64,000 nucleotides of DNA. It comes from Ashinkailepas kermadecensis. Its lineage: Eukaryota > Arthropoda > Thecostraca > Neolepadidae. Where the stretch lies: NCBI GenBank assembly GCA_034440615.1, contig JAOTOM010005181.1:462501-526500 (forward strand). Direction: 5' to 3'. This document shows positions 54,668-64,000 of the stretch, in pieces; position 1 is the stretch's first letter; the number at the start of each line of letters is the position of its first letter. The position numbers and the translations under genes were made by a program. The notes under the pieces are model-generated. The model did not search any database. It was not told the origin of the DNA and saw nothing but the letters and a program-made list of their open reading frames with translations.

Positions 54668-55039
54668 CATTTAATTCAAATTACGTCGCTCAATAGAAAT
54701 GGTTCGGTCAGATGGCGGGCTCATGGTATACGTAACAATCTTTGCCTGGCAAAGACTCTGATCCCAGAATCTATTGAATAAAGACATTTGGATTAAAAGT
54801 GCTAAAACACCGAATTACAATGGATACTACTATCGAAGTTTTTCATCGCCCAGCGATGTGTACGTCCAGGCTGAGATTTCAGAACCTGAAGATAATGGTA
54901 TGAATTTATGCTAATTGTAGGGTGTATATTTCTGAACACTACTTGTGGTGCAAGCAGTTAAATTGGCATAGGAAAGTCGATTTTATGCGATGTATTCCAT
55001 AGACGTCATTGCTAGACTATAAAATCGTTCGGGAATGCA
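54668..55039. other. Unannotated region
   Basis: No coding region or recognised element seen. Confidence 0.5.
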
Positions 55040-57805
55040 CAGTGGCATACCGAAAGGGGCATTGGAGCAGCCCCCCGCCCTCTGAGAGGTTGTGAGCCCT
55101 AAATAATCGCGCCGGTGTTCGGAAAAATAGCGCCAGACTCCTAAAAAATCCTGGCGTTCACAACAAATGCACCGGGGCCCCTAAAAATCACATTTGGGCC
55201 CCTAAAAAATCACACAGGGCCCCTGAAAATGACGCTGGAGGCTCTCAAAATGCCACCAAGGCCCCTGAAATTCAGATTTGGTGCCTGAAAAATTCGTACT
55301 GGGAGCATAAAAATGATGCTAAGAACTCCAAAATATGGGACCGGGCCCTTGAAAATACCGCTGTCGCCCCTAAAAGTCGCACCGGGACCTCGAAAAGTCG
55401 CACCAGGGCCCCAGAAAATCACGCTAAGTCCTTAAAAGGTCCGGCCGACCCCTGAAAATCACGCTGTGAGTCAAAAAGTTTCGCCGGGCCCCCCGAAAAC
55501 GACGCTGCGCCCCATAAAGACTGGCCGGGCCCTCAAAATCACGCTGAGTTCCAAAAGGTTGGGCCGGAGTACCTGATAATCGCGCTGGGGCCCCAAAATG
55601 TCTGACCGGGGCCCCTGAAAATCACAATGGGAGCACAAAGACGTCGTGCCATTATCCTTGGAAATCACGATGGGGCCGGGAAAAGACGGGCTGGGCCCCT
55701 GAAAATCATGCTGGGCCTGAAAAGTTCGCGCCTGGGCCCCGAAAATCACGCTGGGGCCGAAAAAAAGTCGTGCCGGGGTTCTTGAACATCACAACGGGGA
55801 ACCCAAAAGGTTGGGCCGGGCCCCTGAGAATCACGCAGAGCCTGAAGGTACCAAAAAGTTTCGTCCGGGGCCCTGAAGATCACACTAGGGGCTCGGCAGG
55901 TCGCACCGGGGCCCGACAAGTCTCATCGGAAACATCCAATACATGAAGCCAGGGCAGCGAAAAAAAAACAGTCTGAACATGGAAAATCACTCTGGGGTTC
56001 CAGCAATCGCTCCAAGACACCAAAACGTTTTGGGCCCCAAACGACGTGTCTAGGCCCCTAAAATTTGCCATAAGCATCCCAACAAATGACGACAGGGTCC
56101 AAAAATCGCACTTAGACCCAAAGACGTCGCGCCTATACCTTTGGAAATCACACTAGGGACGCAAGAAGTAGCGCCGGAGCCCCACAAGTCGCAGCTGGCT
56201 TATCAAAAATCAATTCCTATCCGGAATGTCACTCTGCGGCCACTAAAATTGAGTCAACGACCCCAAAAACGCGTTGGGCCCCGGAAAAGAAGCGCGTTTG
56301 AGCGCCGAACATAAAATGTACCGGGGGCCCGAAAATCGTACCGGGGCCCAAAAATATCGCGCAGGAGGCTTACGACAAATAGAAGTCGCCCACCCAAAAA
56401 TATGGACTTCATCGAGTTGACCTGAGCACCGGAAAATTCAGAACAGGTCCTGACAGAAGATTCTCATGAAGGCATTTCTACTCCGAAGGGTGCCATCGGT
56501 TGAAAAAAAAACTCGTTGAGCAACCGCAGTGGCATACCAAAGAGGCCTCCTCTCCATCCTCAAGAGGTGGGTTCCCAAGAACCCTAGAATCGCGCCGAGG
56601 TCCCCAAAAATGGTTCTGGGCCCCATAAATTCGCATTGGGCACCCAGAATTAGCGGTTATGAATAAATACAGCGGGCACCAAAACATTTGTCCCTCAAAC
56701 TTGCCCACTTGCGAAGCCCCAGAAATATCGCGCTTGGGACCCAAAATTCCTGTCGGTAGTCCCAAAAATTCTGGTCAGGTCATAAAATCCCCTCGGGGCT
56801 CCCAAAAATTAGCGTCGATGGCCTCAAACAAGCACAGCGTGGCCACAAAATCGCATGTGGACCCGACAAGAAGCCTCCAAGATAATGAGAGATTCCGAAC
56901 AATAGATGTCCGAGCCAGGAAAATCGCTCCTGAGCCCAAACATACCATCAGATGCCTCAACAAATCGCATAACGCACTGAAAAATCGCGACGGAATACAA
57001 AAAAAAATGTCGCCGGGGGCCCGAAAAAATCAGAGCGTGGCTCTGACTTTACATAATTCAGAAGAAGTTACCAAAAATTGCGTCGAGCCCAGAAGACTGG
57101 CGTCGGATCCCTCGGAACAAGGCGACTGGGCCCGAAAAGTCGCGACGGAACCCCGAGAAATTATACCGGAACCCCAATATCCTGCTGGGGCCCTACAAAC
57201 TTGAGCGAGGAACCCCAAATAAACACAGCGGGACCCTAAGAGCAAATTGCAGGACGAAAATGCACCGGGCCCCCCAAAGCGCACAGTCTGGCAAAATGTC
57301 GCAGGGACTTCAACATGTGTTGCAGCTCTAAATAACACACCGGAAGCTAAAAACAAAACACAATGGGACCCTCAAAGCACACCTGGGCCTTGAGACCGCT
57401 TGGGGCCCCAAAAACAGGCTGGGGCCCTCGAAAATCGACATTGTCCCAGATAAGGGATGAAAAGACCGGGCATTAAATAATCACTTCGGGGTCTACGAAA
57501 ACGCGCCGATACCTAAACAAAAAATATCGTCGGTGCACAAAAAAAAGCAATAAAACTCTAAAACAAGAGCCAGGTGTCGCAAAAATGTGTCGGGCCCTTA
57601 ACAAAAACTTGCTGGAGCCCTAAAACACATCCGCAGACGAAGAAAAACGGAGAGGTTCAAAAACACCTACCTAGAGCCTCAGTTCGATAGCCCATCTGAG
57701 CGTATTTAACCAAAGGGATGAGGTGATTCAAAGCTCAGCGGTTATCCGGATTTCTTAGCCACCAGAAAACGTGGCAAGATGAGAACTAATCATCAAATTT
57801 AATTC
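55040..57805 (+). mobile_element. Degenerate-repeat element, modules A and B (copy 3)
   Basis: Module A starts CAGTGGCATACCGAAAGGGG at 55040 and ends before the internal CAGTGGCATACC at 56527, where module B begins. The units are again ~20 bp (GGGCCCCTGAAAATCACGCT). Module B is cut off near 57805, shortly after the ACCAGAAAACGTGG passage, so it lacks the tail and end seen in copies 1 and 2. No genes. Confidence 0.75.
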
Positions 57806-58139
57806 AGGATGGGCCTTGTGGCTCTTAAGTCTGAACATGTTATGACTTTATGAGGTGCCGTGTGTTGTCCCCAAAATAAGCGCTTACATTCCGTTTCAGC
57901 CCGGTGCCACATGATGTAGTTGTAGCATTTCGTTTCAAGTGGTGGATATTCTAAGGTGTACGATTATTGGGGTGATTGATGATTGAGGTGACCGACTACC
58001 GAGATGATTGAGGTGACTGATCACTTATGTGTTGGAGCTAGGCCCCAAGGACGAACATAAAGACATGAAGACATAAAAGATCAGTGAAACTATGAGCCAC
58101 GAGGGCCCTTCTTGGTTGCACTCTGGACACTGAGCCAAC
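57806..58139. other. Unannotated region
   Basis: Short GTGATTGA.GAGGTGA-type direct repeats near 57970-58030 may belong to the tail of the CR1-like element beyond 58140. No gene. Confidence 0.4.
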
Positions 58140-58640
58140 TGCCCACCAAATCCGTCGATCAACCCTCCCTGGAATAAGCAAGCCCTCTATTCTTATAATG
58201 ATTGTCTATGCTGTTCTTAAAGATTTCAGCGTGCTGCTACTGACAATGGTTTCTGCCAGCTGGTTTCAGTGTTCTACTACCCTGTTGGTGAAAAAAAGAC
58301 TCTCTTAACCTTGTCCTGCTGTGATTAACTTTAATTGATGCCCTCTAATTGCATCATTTCTGTTAAATTCAAATATTTCCCTGAGATATCCCTGTTCCTG
58401 ACCATGAACAAATTTAAACACCTTGATGAGATCTCCTCTCAGCCTTCTATATCTAAGTGAAAACGTATTCAATTTCATCAATCTTTCCTCATATGCCAGG
58501 TTGCTTATACCATGAACCATTTTTGTTGCCCTCTTTTGTACTCTCTCTATAAGCCAACAATATTTTTCATAACTAGGGGACCAAGCTTGGACACAGTATA
58601 CCAAATGTGGCCTGGAACACCAGACCATGCATTTTTATTT
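58140..58640 (-). pseudogene. CR1-like LINE fragment, second family
   Basis: The minus strand encodes RPHLVYCVQAWSPSYEKYCW, IERVQKRATKMVHGISNLAY, EERLMKLNTFSLRYRRLRGD and LREIFEFN, then frame-shifted DNA for the rest of the C-terminus and a 3' UTR. Wording differs from the copies at 33470 and 50660, so it is another CR1-type family. 5'-truncated. Confidence 0.82.
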
Positions 58641-59138
58641 ATTGCGTTTTATATTTCCCCAGTCTGTCAACCTACCAATTTTGGTCTGCCATGCACCAGA
58701 TCAAAAAATTATCAACCAGCAATTACCTGCCTTTCCTGCTTCTCATCCTCTCCAGCATCAATCATGGGACTTCTTTTGTCATGGGCTAGCAAGTAAGCTA
58801 CGTTCTTGCTTATTCTTTCTCCCCACCAACATCGGTGAACATTTACAACTGGGGACATCTTAAAGATGTATAGTACTAAATCATGGAAACTAGGGCACAC
58901 CACATACCCTTCAGTGAGGCTCTAATGAGCTTTCACCCCCACACATGCACATAGCAAAAGTTGACTTTTTTAACAGTAATAGTAATACTAAGTGTTTCAC
59001 TTGCACCAGGAAGATAAGCCTATTTTTACAAAAGATTCCATCAGTCATTCCAGAGTTCCAAGTCCAGTGAGAAGTGCAAATTTGAAAGTATTTATACTGT
59101 GATGATAGTTCTTTTTCAGTCCTACATGTTGCTGTTGG

Positions 59139-59317
59139 TCATAGGCATGCCCAGGGTGCTTTGCCCCCCCTTAGTGGTGAAAGTTGTGTGCTCACTGTTA
59201 AAATTATTGGGTTCTCTATCAAAAAGTGCTCAACCATGGCACTTTGCAAAATTTCTGGGTCCATCCCTGCTGTTAACCCTGGCCTACCCACTTTTTTAGA
59301 TGTTCCTATGCCTATGG
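59139..59317. mobile_element. Short MITE with CATAGGCAT ends
   Basis: TCATAGGCATGCCCAGGGTG to GTTCCTATGCCTATGG. The inverted ends agree over CATAGGCAT. The body includes a C-run, GTTAAAATTATTGGG and GGCCTACCCACTTTTT. Confidence 0.65.
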
Positions 59318-59939
59318 TTTAGTGGCATATTACCTGCATAAGTCATACATCACTGATAACTGTAATTCAAATGGAAGCAATCAAGTATCAGTCAACCTAA
59401 ACTACATTTCTTAGCTGCTAAGACAAGAGGCAGTTTTATGGTAGCAATTTCTTATTGCCAGGTCACTGAAGATCTTTCTAACTGTAAAATATGTCAATTT
59501 TGTTTTATGCTAATGTTTTTTAAATGTGACCAAGACAAGGTGACTGCTCATCTTCTCTGTAAATGAGAAAATTACTCTTCAGTTGGCAAAGAAATGCATG
59601 ATCATAATCTTCACTCTACAAATTTAGCCAATCTCATGTTATTATCCATACATGGTGTGTCACAGATGTGATAAAGAAGAAATTTACCACTACATGCACT
59701 CAATTCAATACTCTTTCACATTGAAAACCTTATGTTTCTGGCTTAACTCCACATTCATTTCCAAGACAGAACATTTGCAACCACACACATCCAGAATTTT
59801 CAATCAAGGCCAGAAGGTCCTTGCGATGTTGTTAGAGTTAATGGAAGAGCTAACAATGCTTGCCAATATTTGATGGCATTATGGCAGAAAAGCTTGTTTT
59901 GAATGCTTATGGTTGTTCTGGTTGGGTTATGTTATGTTA

Positions 59940-59971
59940 TATTATATTATATGATACTATATATATATACC

Positions 59972-60037
<66 letters not shown>
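59940..60037. repeat. (TA)n microsatellite
   Basis: TATATTATATG-type start passing into about 30 TA units. Confidence 0.92.
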
Positions 60038-60039
<2 letters not shown>

Positions 60040-60510
60040 CGTTATGTTATCTTAGTCTAGGTTAGGTTATGTTAGGTTATTTTTTTTATTCTATGATATA
60101 TCTATTGATATGAAATTTTTGAATTCTTGATATTGTAATTTTAAGCAGAAAAGTCATATTTTTGTCACATCATCTTCACCACATCAAAAACATTGTACGC
60201 CTTTTAAACAATCCAAAGAATCAAATTTTACCTTGATTTACTGAAACAATGGACCCAAGACACTATATACCAATAGGCCCTACAAAAATCCCATGGTAAT
60301 TGTATTATTGTGCTTTGAGGTGGTAACAAAAAACAAGGTGGTGGTAACAAAAAACAAAAAATTTGAGGTGGTAACAAATTTTTTACTTACATTTGCATCC
60401 ATAAAGCAAACAAATGGGTTAGGTTTGGTTAGTTTAGGTTTTTTAAGTTGGAAAATTTGTTTTTAGAAATTGGCAATTTTTTTTTGTATTGGAATGTTTT
60501 CTTCAAAAGC

Positions 60511-60546
60511 AGCTTAGGTTAGGTTAGGTTAGATTGGGTTAGGTTT
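60511..60546 (+). repeat. Short interstitial TTAGG-type stretch
   Basis: CTTAGGTTAGGTTAGGTTAG, then degenerate units. TTAGG is the arthropod telomere unit. Only three to four perfect copies are present, so this is not a telomere. Similar words occur at 51770, 60055, 60420, 60630, 61520 and 61600. Confidence 0.6.
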
Positions 60547-61239
60547 TTCAATTTGGGAATTTATTAGAAAATATATTGATTCACATTTTTTTAATTTCAT
60601 TTTTCAATTTTTTTATCTGATGGGAGGTTAGGCTAGGTTATGTTAGGCTACATTGCATTCCTGTTTTTTTTACTGCCTACTTCCTTTTAAAACATTTCTT
60701 TTTATGCTATGCTTCCTAACTCAAAGCCTCTTTTTGGCATTATTTTGCTCCAAACCTTTGTAGTTTAAGGGCACATGGACTACAAAGGTCATATAGCTTG
60801 CTCACAATCTGAAAAGCAAGCACTTGCATAGCAAATAAGTGGTCCCATCATCTTAGTCACCTTCATAAACATGGTATTCCCAAAAATCCATAAATATTTT
60901 TATCAAGGTAAAATTGGATTTTTTTTAATATGATGCTTTTTGACATGATTAAGACTATGTGACCACTTATTTTCTCCACAAATGATTACTTTTAAGTCAA
61001 TGGCTGTTGATACAACTGATGGCGTCATAGGCACAGGTCTGCTGCTTATAGCCTCGATGCTTCAGGAAGGAACTTTTGAATCTTGTGGCAGTGGAATTAG
61101 AGCAACAACAATTTGAGCAAATAACCCCACTGGGAACAGCACTGTAGTCGGAAAAATTATGAACTTGCGTGTTTGTCCTCAAAAGAAAGCTTAATAATGC
61201 CAATCTGAGCTTAATCTGAGATAACGCAGCACAACCAGT

Positions 61240-61407
61240 GGGGACGAGTGGTCTAGGGGTAAGATGCTCATCTTGCAATCAAAAGATTGTGGGTTTGAAT
61301 CTCACCTGTCGCTACTCTTCGCCCATGACCGATCGGTGTGAGACATTGGCGACGCTATATGACTCAACGGTCCATGTGTCGTAAAACCAACAACCAACCA
61401 ACCAACC
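61240..61407 (+). mobile_element. tRNA-derived SINE, second copy
   Basis: GGGGACGAGTGGTCTAGGGG (A box), GGGTTTGAATCTCACC (B box, one change from the other copy), then the same body and tail as the copy at 45781: GCTATATGACTCAACGGTCC and AAAACCAACAACCAACCAAC. The flanks GCAGCACAACCAGT and GCAGCACCAGT suggest a diverged target-site duplication. Not a tRNA gene: the acceptor arms do not pair. Confidence 0.85.
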
Positions 61408-62610
61408 AGCAGCACCAGTGCACCACGAGGCCAAGCTTACACTGATACAAGCAGTGCACATGGCTGAGTGTGGTTTGTCTACCGACTACTAAATAAATAA
61501 ATCATAGAATAAATAAAATACCCAACCTAACCTAGCCTAGACTAAGATAATTTAGCATAATATATGAAAAATATTATAGCATAATATAATATAATCTAAC
61601 CTAGCCTAACTTAACCAGCAAAAACCAGAATCTTCCCAAACAAACTTTTCCACCATGTCATCAAAGCTTGTGGACATTGCTAGCGCTGCCGTTAACGATA
61701 ACAGCATTGCACGGAACTGTCTGGCTGGAAATATTCATTGTCGGGAATGAATAGGGAATGAAGCCAGAAACATAAGATTTGCAATGTCAATTAGTATTGA
61801 ATCGAGTACATGAAGTGTTTAATTTCTTGGTTATCACATCTGTGACACACAAGGTACTGATAATTATATGCGATGTGCTATATTTGTAGTGAAGATTAGA
61901 TCGTGTATTTTGATTTCTTTGCCAGCTGAAAAGTAATAATTTGCTGAGAAAATGAGTGGTCGCATCGTCATTTTCACGTTAAAATACCCCGTATTAAAAA
62001 AAAATAATTCCAAAGAATCAAAATTTACCTTGCTCGAAATATAGGTATACCAAAAAATCGAAAAAATCAAAAACATAGAGCACAAATTTACCGTTATCGC
62101 TAACTACACCGCATGGACAAGCTGGACAAGCCGAAGCAGCACTTACAAATTGTGGTCACAGATCGCCCCATGCAACAACCACGACCATCACCAGAACTCG
62201 CCACAAACGCACGATGTTAACGTGCTGTGTTGAGAATCGCGGGAAGGCTGGCAGCTCGTGACTGCTAATCCCTCAGCATGGTGCTTTTGCATTGAGATTT
62301 CGTGCTGTTCAGGCCACGATCTATCCGAACTCTGAAGTCACTTTCAGTCATAATCCGTGAGTTCCAACTGGGAATAGACCGGAGCAAGGCCATAGAAGAC
62401 CAGAGCAAGGGGCCATATCAAGGGTTTTGGTTGGTGGAGGCGTTTGGGACATGCCAAAAGTTCAGTTGTGGGAAAATTAGAGTACTAAATTATCGGGGAT
62501 TTTTATAAAAGGAGGGGAACATTTTAATAGGGCGCCTTTCCACCAGGAGGGACACCTTAAAAAATTCGTTGAGCGGGAGGGGCAAGTGAGTGGGTGGTGG
62601 GTGGTGCACT
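61408..62610. other. Unannotated region
   Basis: AT-rich to about 62090, then mixed. No supported gene or element. Confidence 0.45.
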
Positions 62611-62997
62611 CAGTGGCGTAGCGAAAGGGAGGTACTTGGAGGCAGTTTCCCCCTGAGAGGTCGTGGACCTTCAAGAATCGCGCCGGGGTTCGGAAAAAGA
62701 TTGCACCAGGATCCTTAAAAACCGCTGTGGTCCTCAAAAATCGCACCGGGACCCAAACAAAAAATAATTTGTGGGCCAAGAAACTCGAGCACGGGCCCCT
62801 GAAAATGACGCTGGGGCACCAAAATCGTCCCGAGACGCTTGAAAATCACATTGTGGCACCAAAGATCGTTACAGGACCCCTAAAAATACCGCCAGGGCTC
62901 CAAAAAGTAGGACCGGAGCCCAGAACATCGCACCGGTGCCCATAAGATCATATTGAAGGTCCCAAAAAGTTGCGCATTGTCCCATGAAAATGACACT
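62611..62997 (+). mobile_element. Degenerate-repeat element, module A start (copy 4)
   Basis: CAGTGGCGTAGCGAAAGGGA, then GAGAGGTCGTGG and ~20-bp units (GGGCCCCTGAAAATGACGCT), matching the start of copy 3 at 55040. Cut off at about 62997 by the next element. Confidence 0.7.
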
Positions 62998-63800
62998 GCC
63001 CAGTAAACATGCCGATATCGGCCCGCTGTCGGCATGTGTCGGGGCGAGCTCGGCATCTCGTGAGCGGCATGCCGACATTAAGCCGCTCTCGGCCCGACAT
63101 CGGCAAACTTACCTGGAATATCGGCACATGTCGGGATGGGTTCGGCATATTAATGGCGGCCAGCCGACCGCTGTTGGTCCGTTCTCGGACCGACAGCGGT
63201 AAATTCATACCGATAGCAGGGTAACGATATCGGGCCGCCGTCGGGTCGACAGCGGCAGGAGCGTATTTTTGTTTAAAGACATTCACCACTGGGTATGAAT
63301 TCAAAGGGTGCTGGTACATCGTTATGGCATGGGTCCAAACCGGCCCGAAGTTGGCACCGGCATCGACCAAAGTACACAACTCTGACGGGGTGCACTCGGA
63401 CCTCGCACCCATTGAACATGCCGACAGCAATCTGACGTCGGCCCGATGCTCGGCCCTACGTTGGGTCGCTGTCGGGACGCTAGTGATCCGCCGTCAGCTG
63501 GCAGTGGAATGCTCGTCCATGCCGACATGCAGCCGACACCCAGCCGACATGCAGCCGACACCCAGCCGACATGCAGCCGACACCCAGCCGACATGCAGCC
63601 GACGTGGGATCGATGTCGGGCCGCTAGCGACCTGCTGTCGGCTGAACAATGGATCCGCTAATGCCGACATCAAGCCGACACTGAGCCAGATTCAGCGGAG
63701 ATCCTGCCGAGATCCATGTCCACGCCGCTATCCGACCGACGTTCCCACGCTCTCCAACCGACGTTCCCCGCCATTCAGCCGACTGCTGAAATGAAATTTG
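62998..63800. mobile_element. GCCGACA-rich element with internal 22-bp tandem repeat
   Basis: Dense, mostly palindromic words of the type CCGACATCGGC and GCCGCTGTCGGG in both orientations. At 63530-63603 there is a 22-bp tandem repeat, GCCGACATGCAGCCGACACCC. The outer words CCAGTAAACATGCC (63000) and, inverted, CCAGCAAATTTCA (63803) may be its ends. The open frames are repeat artefacts. Confidence 0.55.
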
Positions 63801-64000
63801 CTGGTAACTGCTTGGCAGGAAGTGCTATAAGATTATTTAGCTGCTGGCCCATTCAGTGACAAATCGACAAGTGAAAGGCCCAAAATAACACCCAATATTT
63901 TATATTTTGACGAAAATATTTGTGTGGGTTTATCTGATGCGCCGTATCAAGCTGTGCCATTTTCAGAAAGAGCAGGTCAACGGTCAAGAAGTTGTAGCCT
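63801..64000. other. Unannotated right edge
   Basis: Nothing recognised. Confidence 0.4.

Larger units (their letters stand above)
59318..61239. other. AT-rich region with microsatellite, TTAGG words and solo tails
   Basis: No gene. Contains the (TA)n tract, short degenerate TTAGG stretches, a solo LINE/SINE-tail-like passage at about 60757-60805 (AAGGGCACATGGACTACAAA) and an imperfect inverted repeat around 60830-61005 (AAATAAGTGGTC / GACCACTTATTTT). Confidence 0.5.

Noticed and set aside
60511..60546. A telomere or chromosome end
   Set aside because: Only three to four perfect TTAGG units, in AT-rich DNA with more sequence beyond.
61240..61312. A functional tRNA gene
   Set aside because: Pol III boxes are present but the acceptor arms do not pair, and the copy continues into the SINE body shared with 45781-45939.

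Overview
The window is animal nuclear DNA. It is repeat-rich and gene-poor, with one gene I can assemble from end to end. Signs of an invertebrate, probably an arthropod and perhaps a crustacean, are a spliced metazoan DSCC1 gene, GC-rich exons inside AT-rich non-coding DNA, short TTAGG-type stretches, a Penelope-like element, LINEs of the CR1, L2 and I types, tRNA-derived SINEs and many short non-autonomous DNA elements. The species is a guess; I see no bacterial, phage or plasmid genes.

The gene is DSCC1 (sister chromatid cohesion protein DCC1, a subunit of the CTF18-RFC clamp loader). It lies on the minus strand from 50473 down to 30864 in seven exons. All intron phases agree and the coding length is 1,197 nt (398 codons plus stop), close to the roughly 393 residues of the human protein. 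Its introns hold three LINE fragments, a SINE, several DNA elements, microsatellites and three minisatellites. Two of these minisatellites contain copies of the neighbouring splice sites: a 43-bp array repeats the exon 2 acceptor about 23 times, and a 66-bp array repeats a near-copy of the exon 3 donor, with every copy in frame. Two further minus-strand coding exons, one with a LIM-type zinc finger (23303-23772) and one of unknown identity (18226-18878), have good donors but could not be joined to a complete gene.

Layout: 1-2011 Penelope-like element (minus, running off the left edge). 2625-8256 a long element made of degenerate ~20-bp repeats, split by a foldback element at 5408-8041. 8257-11751 mostly unannotated, with a GC-rich block. 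11752-14395 a second copy of the degenerate-repeat element, reversed. 14396-15997 a different degenerate-repeat element. 16579-30640 a belt of minisatellites (periods 13, 21, 46/47, 52, 71/73, 41/43, 58 and 21 bp) with two coding exons, small TIR elements and an I-type LINE fragment. 30864-50473 DSCC1. 50660-54667 LINE and DNA-element relics. 55040-57805 a third degenerate-repeat copy. 58140-63800 CR1 relic, MITEs, a SINE and a further element family.

Most very long open frames in the minisatellites (up to about 680 codons) are artefacts of stop-free tandem repeats and are not reported as genes. The two clearest transposition histories are the nested foldback insertion, for which the second copy of the host element provides the empty site, and a LINE/SINE partnership in which a tRNA-derived SINE shares its 3' tail with an I-type LINE; four insertions with this tail are flanked by exact target-site duplications.
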